Origin: Rattus norvegicus
Lineage: Eukaryota > Chordata > Mammalia > Rodentia > Muridae
Direction of reading: 5' to 3'
Length of the DNA: 64,000 bases
Assembly (NCBI RefSeq): GCF_036323735.1
Contig: NC_086034.1
Location: 37,069,939 to 37,133,938 of the forward strand
In this document: positions 57,807-64,000 of the stretch, one piece after another
Layout of the letters: the number at the start of each line of letters is the position of its first letter
How positions within the stretch are numbered: position 1 is the stretch's first letter
Notes under the pieces: model-generated
Database searches by the model: none
Told to the model about the DNA's origin: nothing
Seen by the model: only the letters and a program-made list of their open reading frames with translations
Translations under genes and position numbers: made by a program

Positions 57807-59747
57807 CTTGTTCAATGAGTAATCCAGACTTGTTAAGAATATGAGACATTCTGGAAATCTAAAAGAGATAAATTCTTTAAAAACTAACAAAAATTGGTCA
57901 TTATTTGTTTTAGTATTCAAAATCAAAATGATAATCTTTACCCACATTTGAAGGAAAGGCAACCAATAGAGTCTATGTGGCCACATTAGCTTAATTCCAA
58001 GTCAAAAAACTTGATCTCTTTTTATTTTGCTTCGGAGTGAATGTGACCACAAATACAAACCTAACACAAACCTTTAAAGATATTTCCTAAAATAGTATGA
58101 TGAATATTGATAGAAGGATATTTTTAATTAGTTCACTGACTGAATGATTAAAGGTATTCATCAGATAACAATAGATTCCATTATCATTTATGTATTTGCA
58201 ATAAAGACTTCCTAAATTATCTAGTCTTCCCAAGACTCCACAGTTAAGGTGTTTTACTTGGCAATGACTTGACTTTACATGTCTGCCTTCCAGTTAGACC
58301 TGTATTAAATAGGAAGGAGGTAACCCTCTAAAAGAAGCAAGTACAAAAAGGAATTCCAAACTATGCACCATTCACTATTTTGCTCCCCATAAAAATTGTG
58401 TTACATCTAGCTATTGGATCTCAGGTGCTTTATAAAAAGAAGACCAGAAAGAATGCTTTCTAAATAAAGACTCTTAAACATAAACTTGAGCTATGACACA
58501 GTCTCCTTGCTTGCTGTAGGCAGGCAGTGTGTGGAAAGAGGAAATGGTATTTCATTGTGGCAGAAAATGCAGCAGTTGTTACACCCATCTGTGTCCTGTA
58601 GGAAGTAAAGAATACCTATCACATGTGAGGCTCAACAAGCCTGAGGCCCCATAGAACATGTCTGTCTGAAATGTAGACATGGAACAATATGGCATAACCA
58701 AATAATGTTTCTCTTGTAAACACCATGGGTATATTTTTCTCACCGCTTTCATAGTCCATATTGATATGCTTTTCAAAGAAAACTGAAGGTATGTTCATTG
58801 ATTCAACTTGAACAAATTGGCTTTTCAATAGCATGGAATTTTCCTTAGGGTGGGTATTATCTTGTCAGAATAGTAGATATATTTGATGAGTCCAGAATTA
58901 GACTTTAGATACTCGCAGATCTACGAAGCTAATTCATTAATCATGTAGACAGCTGAATTCCATTGAGATGGACCCTTGAGAGCTGCTATGACTCTCAATA
59001 GCAAACAATTGAACTTGATTCTGGCTAACTTAAGGAAAAGAACTCAACATTGGAAAGCTATTGAGGTCTCACATCTTTTGAGAAAGAACACAACACTTGG
59101 ATTTAAAACAGCAGGACACTGATAGACCTGAAAGTCTCATTTAGAGGAAATGAATGGATATGCGAAATTTTGCCACCCAGCCAGATTTCTTTTCTTAGAT
59201 TATGCCTCCCAGCTTCAAAATTCTCATGAAATGAAAACTGCTTGAATGGGCTGTAGCTGTGATTTCTACCGTTTAACAATGGCAGGTGCCGGAAGTACTT
59301 TCCAGTTGATGATCAGAAAAGAGAATTGAGAACAGAAGGTCCGTGAAGGAAAACTAGGGGCAAATCCTGTTACTGGAAAAGGAGACAAGGACTGATACAC
59401 ATACAATAGCAGCAGAACTTACTACCAAGTAATTGTTTTTAAAATGATTCAGGAATACCTTGCCGTAAGTTTCCAGTTGTTGGATGGGGTGATAAGTGCA
59501 AAAAACACCTTTTTTCTGTGTGAAATGAGAAATAAATGAGATTGGCCCAATCACAGCAATGTCCATGCATGGCCTAGTTCTTGGTCTGTAGATTGGCCAT
59601 TGACAACAGTGTATCCATGGGTAACCTAGTTCTCAATCTCTTCTTCTGTCTCAGCCTATCGTGTCTGTTTCCATTACATCATTTTAAATGCAGTTCTGTA
59701 AGGTTTTTACTTCTCTGTGCAGAAGGCTTTGAGGATATCTGTTATTC
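57807..59747. other. Non-coding interval
   Basis: AT-rich unique DNA. I see no conserved frame or clear repeat. Confidence 0.4.
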
Positions 59748-60055
59748 ATTACTACAATGGTCTCATTATTTGTATCCCCAAAATGTGTATGTTGGAGTAG
59801 CAGTATCATTTGTTCTAGCACCAAGAAGGTAGGGCTCATAGGACTCCTCTAAGAGGAGCGCAGGGGTGAATTCACTTAGCTCCATTTGAGAAAACAATGA
59901 AATAGTATCATCGAGGAAGAAGACAGAACTTCCTTCCTAGAAGGACTGCTGGTCTCAGATCTTGAAATTGCTGCTCCCAGCACTTTGAGGGATAAGTATA
60001 CAGTATCTCTGAATTACATGGTATGTTGTCATAGCAGTGCAAATGGACTGAGATG
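59748..60055 (+). mobile_element. MaLR-type LTR relic (MLT1-like)
   Basis: It contains tttgtatccccaaaatgtgt, atgttggagtagcag and gtagggctcataggactcct. It ends gtatgttgtcatagcagtgc then aaatggactgag, which is the standard end of MLT1/MaLR LTRs. Confidence 0.6.
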
Positions 60056-61014
60056 ATTTCTGAAACACTTTATATTTTGTATGTCCAATGTAAGCAGTGT
60101 TTTACCCTTTAAAATGGATTTTATAAATGTACATTCATTTATATATTATATATTTATATATATTATATATATATGTATGTATATATAATTTTTCCAGATA
60201 GGTAAATAGCTTGTTAAGATCAGCCACTTCTAGGTATTTATTTGTACAGCTTTTTACTCCTCTCCTATATAACTAAATTGTGATCAAAGAATGGCAGTTT
60301 GATTTTCTTTCTTTCCAATTCTTCTACTTTTATTTCTTTGTTTTTACTGCACTGACTGTAACACCCAAGGCTATGTTAAAAAATAGTGAAGTGTTGCAAA
60401 TAGACAGCTGTGTCTTTTCCTCGATTTTAATAGAAAGCATTTTACAACTCTCCATCCAGAGCAATGCTTGTAAGCGTTCTTTATGAGGGTAAATAAATTT
60501 GTTTACATTACGGTCTTAGTTTTAACATGAACAAGTGGTGTTGGTTTGAATTGTATGGTTCTTCTGTGTGTCTCACAGTAACAGTATGATCTTTTGGACT
60601 GTTTTCTAATTCTTTGATAATCTCATACAGTGTTTTCTTGCTCATACTTCTCCCTTCCACCAACTTCCCCCTTACCTCTCTACTCACAGAAATTCAAGGT
60701 TTTTGTTCTTGTTTTGTCCTTTTTTTAAAAAAACCCATCGAATCTCATTGGTGTTTTACCCTGGAATGTGCTAAACTTACCAGAGGTCACACCATTCACA
60801 GAAACTGACTCCCTTTCCTAGCAGCTACCAACTGCCAATCTCTCCTCATCTACTGGTGGGATTTGTCTCCCCATCCCCAACCTGAGGTTTCTGTCTAGCT
60901 TGAGTTTTTCAGGTTTTGTGCATGCTGTCACAATTACTGTAAATTCATATGTGCGACTGTTTCCTTAAAGGTATCCACTACCTCTGACATTCTTTGCCCT
61001 GTCCTTTCTCTGAT
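60056..61014. other. Non-coding interval with TA-rich tract
   Basis: A (TA)-rich tract lies at 60139-60190. The rest is unique T-rich DNA. Confidence 0.45.
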
Positions 61015-61195
61015 GCTATTTGAATCCCACCAACAATGGAAGGAGGTTCTTTATCCTCCACAGGCAGCCTTATTAGCATTTGTTGCTGGTTGCTGTCTTG
61101 ATCTTAGGCATCCTTACTGGGATAAAATCTTAAAATAGTCTGAATTTTCATTTTTCTAGTTATTAATGGATATGAGCATTTTAATAAAATATTAC
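61015..61195 (-). mobile_element. Old L1 ORF2 fragment
   Basis: atcccaccaacaatggaagg, cagccttattagcatttgtt and gatcttaggcatccttactg are reversed ORF2 3' sequence, clearly older than the L1 to its right. Confidence 0.65.
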
Positions 61196-61227
61196 TAAAC
61201 TTTTATAATTTGTGGGGGGTTGCCTTT

Positions 61228-63264
61228 TTTTCTTTTCTTTTATTAGATTTTTTTAAATTTACATTTCAAATGTTATCCCCTTTCCTTTCCTGGTTTCCCC
61301 TCCAGAAACGCCTCATCCCATACCCTCTCCCCTGCTTCTATGAGGGTGCTCCCCCCACCCACCCAACCACTCCCTTCTGCCTCCCCACCCTGGCATTACC
61401 TTCCACTGGGGCATCAAGCCTCCACAGGACCAAGGGCTCCTCCCAACAAGGCCATCCTCTTCTACATATGCATATGCTGTGTACTCTTGGAATGGTGGTT
61501 TAGTCCCTGGGGGTCTGGTTGATTGATGTTGTTCTTCCTGGGGATGCAAATCCCTTTAACTCCTTCAGTTCTTTCTCTAACTCCTCCATTGGGGACCCTG
61601 TTCTCGGTTCAATGGTTGGCTGTGAGCATCCACCTCTGTATTTGTCAGTATCTGGCAGCGCCTCTCAGGAGACAGCCATATCAGGCTTCTGTCACCTTTT
61701 ACTTCTTGGCATCCCCAATATTGTCTGGGTTTGGTGGCTGTATAAAGGATGGATCTCCAGGTGGAGCAGTCTCTGGATGGCTCTGCTTCACACTTTGTCT
61801 TCATATTTCTGCCTATGAGTATTTTTGTTCTCCCTTCTAAGAAGGACTAAAGCATCCACATTTTGGTCTTTCTTCTTCTTGAGCTTCATATGGTCTGTGA
61901 ATTGTATGTTAGTATTCTGAGCTTTTGACCTAATATCCACTTATGAGTGAGTGTGTTCTTTTGTGATTGAGTTACCTCCCTCAGCATGATATTTTCTAGT
62001 TCCATCCATTTGCCTAAGAATTTTATGAAAAACTATTTCATTGTTTTTAATAGCTAAGTAGTACTCCAAATAATAACTGAGTAGTACTCCAAATTACCAC
62101 TCCATTCCCCATAGAGTTAGAAAGAGCAATTTGAAAATTCATTTGGAATAACAAAAAACCCAGGATAACAAAAACTATTCTCAACAATAAAAGAACTTCT
62201 GGGGGAATCACCATCCCTAACCTCCAGCCTTATTACAGAGCAGTAGTGATAAAAACTGTATGGTATTGGTATAGAGACAGGTAGGTAGATCCGTAGAATA
62301 GAATTGAAGACCCAGAAATGAACCCACACACCTATTGTCACTTGCTGTTTGACAAAGGACCTAAAACCATCCAGTGGAAAAAGATAGCATTTTCAACAAA
62401 TGGTGCTGGTTCAACTAGAGGTCAGCATGTAGAAGAATACAAATCAATCCATTCTTATCACCCTGTACAAAGCTTAAATCCAAGTGGATCAACGACCTCC
62501 ACATAAAACCAGATAGACTCAAACTAATAGAAGAAAAAGTGGGGAAAAGGCTTGAACACATGGGCACTGGGGAAAATTTCCTGAACGGAACACCAATGGC
62601 TTATGCTCTAAGATCAACAATAAACAAATAAGACCTCATAAAATTGCAAAGCTTCTACAAGGCAAAGGACACTGTCAAAAAGACAAAAAATGACAACCAA
62701 CAGACTGAGAAAAGGTCTTTACCAATCCTACAACCAATACAGAACTAATATCCAATATATACAAAGGACTCAAAAAATTAGACTACAGAGAATCTAATAA
62801 TCTTATTAAAAAATGGGATACAGAGCTAAACAAAGAATTCTCAGCTGAGGAATATTGAATGACTGAGAAGTACCTAAAGAAATGTTTAACATCCTTAGTT
62901 ACCAGGGAAATGCAAATCAAAACAACTGAGATTCTACCTCACACCAGTCAAAATGGCTAAGGTCAAAAACTCAGGTGACCGCACATGCTGGCAAGGATGT
63001 AGAGAAAGACCTCCATTGTTGGTGGGATTGAAAGGTGTTACAACCACTCTGGAAATCAGTCTGGTGGTTCCTCAGAAAATTGGACATAGTACAACCTGAG
63101 GACCCAGCTATTACCACTCCTGGGCATATACCCAAAAGATGCCCCAACATAGAGCAAGAACACATGCTCTATTATGTTTATGGCAGGCTTATTTATTATA
63201 GCCTAAAGCTGGAAAGAACTCAGATGTCCTTCAACAGAGGAATGGATACAGAAAATGTGGTACC
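61228..63264 (-). mobile_element. 5'-inverted (twin-primed) L1
   Basis: 61228-62095 is reversed L1, from the T-rich A-tail through the C-rich 3'UTR to the last part of ORF2 (ttttaatagctaagtagtac). 62110-63264 is the adjoining upstream ORF2 segment, but on the plus strand: tttggaataacaaaaaaccc, cctgtacaaagcttaaatcc, acaaaatggctaaggtcaaa-like text, ending gatacagaaaatgtggtacc. The two ends meet within about 15 bp in the parent L1, so this is one insertion with its 5' half inverted. A small duplication (gagtagtactcc) marks the inner junction near 62075-62095. ORF2 remnants have many stops. I could not fix a target-site duplication. Confidence 0.75.
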
Positions 63265-63267
63265 TTG

Positions 63268-63840
63268 AGTCCTTTCTCTAATGCCTTGTGCTCAGTCCAG
63301 TGGTTGGCTGTGAGCATCCACCTCTGTATTTGTCAGACTTTGGCAGAGCCTCCCAGGAGACAGCTATATCAGGTTCCTGTTAGCAGGTTCCTGTTAGCAA
63401 GAACTTCCTAGTATCTACAATACTGTCTGTGTTTGGTATATGTATATGGGTGGATCCCCAAGTGGGGTAGTCTCTGAATGGCCTTTTCTTCAGTCTCTGC
63501 TCCACACTTTGTTTTCGTATGTCCTCTCTTGAGTATTTTGTCCGTCCTTTGAAGAAGGACTGATGCATCCACACTTTGGTCTTCCTTCTTGAGCTTTATG
63601 TGGCCTATGAATTGTATCTTGGGTATTCTGAGCTTTGGGGGTAATATCCACTTATCAGTAAGTGCATAAAAGGTGTGTTCTGTTGTGACTGGGTTGTTCC
63701 ACTCAGGATATTTTTCTAATTTCTTCCATTTGCATAAGAATTTCCTAAAGTCATTGTTTTTCATAGCTGAGTAGTACTCCATTGTGTAAATGTACCACAT
63801 TTTCTGTATCCATTCCTCTGCTGAAGGACATCTGGGTCAT
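63268..63840 (-). mobile_element. L1 fragment without its 3' end
   Basis: It is reversed L1 beginning in mid-3'UTR (gagtcctttctctaatgcc) and reaching the end of ORF2 (ttctgtatccattcctctgc, aaggacatctgggtca). It covers the same L1 region as 61560-62070 but is a separate copy, with an internal 14 bp tandem duplication (aggttcctgttagc, 63370-63397). It has no A-tail, so its 3' end was lost or lies elsewhere. Confidence 0.7.
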
Positions 63841-64000
63841 TTAATTCACATTTTAAGTAGAGGATTCTGACCCATATTTGTGGCTGCACCATTTTCCATT
63901 CTCAGTCATTCTTAGCCCTTCTTGCATCTCAGACATATATTTACTCTCAGGCATGAGAAGGTAAAGTGACTTTTCCTCCACCATCAAGCAAAACTAGTTG
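63841..64000. other. Non-coding right end of window
   Basis: Unique sequence; no feature seen. Confidence 0.4.

Noticed and set aside
63219..63836. Inverted match between about 63219-63264 and 63786-63836
   Set aside because: Both segments are the same part of L1 ORF2 in opposite orientation, so the inverted repeat is explained by two L1 copies.

Overview
This is rodent nuclear DNA, almost certainly rat (Rattus). The markers are a near-consensus rat-type ID SINE (about 29380-29460), a full-length 7.0 kb L1 whose 5'UTR carries two ~500 bp GC-rich blocks at a 606 bp period, many B3/B4/B1 SINEs, Lx-type L1 tails and long (TG)n, (CA)n and (GATA)n microsatellites. The base composition is AT-rich. 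I found no functional host protein-coding gene, no bacterial-style operon and no structural RNA gene. The window reads as an intergenic or intronic gene desert built from transposon layers.

Layout. 163-7194: a young full-length L1 on the minus strand with a perfect 16 bp target-site duplication (TSD), an intact 1275-residue ORF2 and an ORF1 broken by one frameshift. 7195-12160: mostly unique DNA with a B4 SINE, microsatellites and a MIR relic. 12170-13900: an Lx tail, then a B4 SINE split by a 5'-inverted (twin-primed) L1. 14000-21600: ancient and rodent LTR-like repeats, MIR, an old L1 fragment and two URR1-like hAT MITEs. 21600-27980: the most repeat-poor stretch of the window, the best place to look for conserved regulatory sequence. 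27980-38420: SINEs, including the ID element and several B3 and B4 copies, a truncated L1, MIR and L2 relics, and a perfect 72 bp inverted repeat (33744-34225). 39779-40373: a solo gammaretrovirus-type LTR with a 4 bp TSD. 42590-48372: an old L1 on the plus strand, interrupted by two nested L1 tails. 49035-49560: stacked L1 3' tails. 51190-55210: MIR, two GATA arrays and a truncated L1. 55773-57806: a processed pseudogene of HSPA8 (HSC70). 59748-60055: a MaLR-type LTR. 61015-63840: several L1 pieces, one of them twin-primed.

There is no cellular pathway to reconstruct. The only long intact reading frame is L1 ORF2, an endonuclease and reverse transcriptase. Its machinery explains most other features (L1 tails, SINEs, processed pseudogene) as products of target-primed reverse transcription. 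The items most worth checking are the perfect 72 bp inverted repeat, the young L1 with one broken and one intact ORF, the solo LTR, the two twin-primed L1s and the repeat-poor island. I did not find a convincing undescribed biological system.
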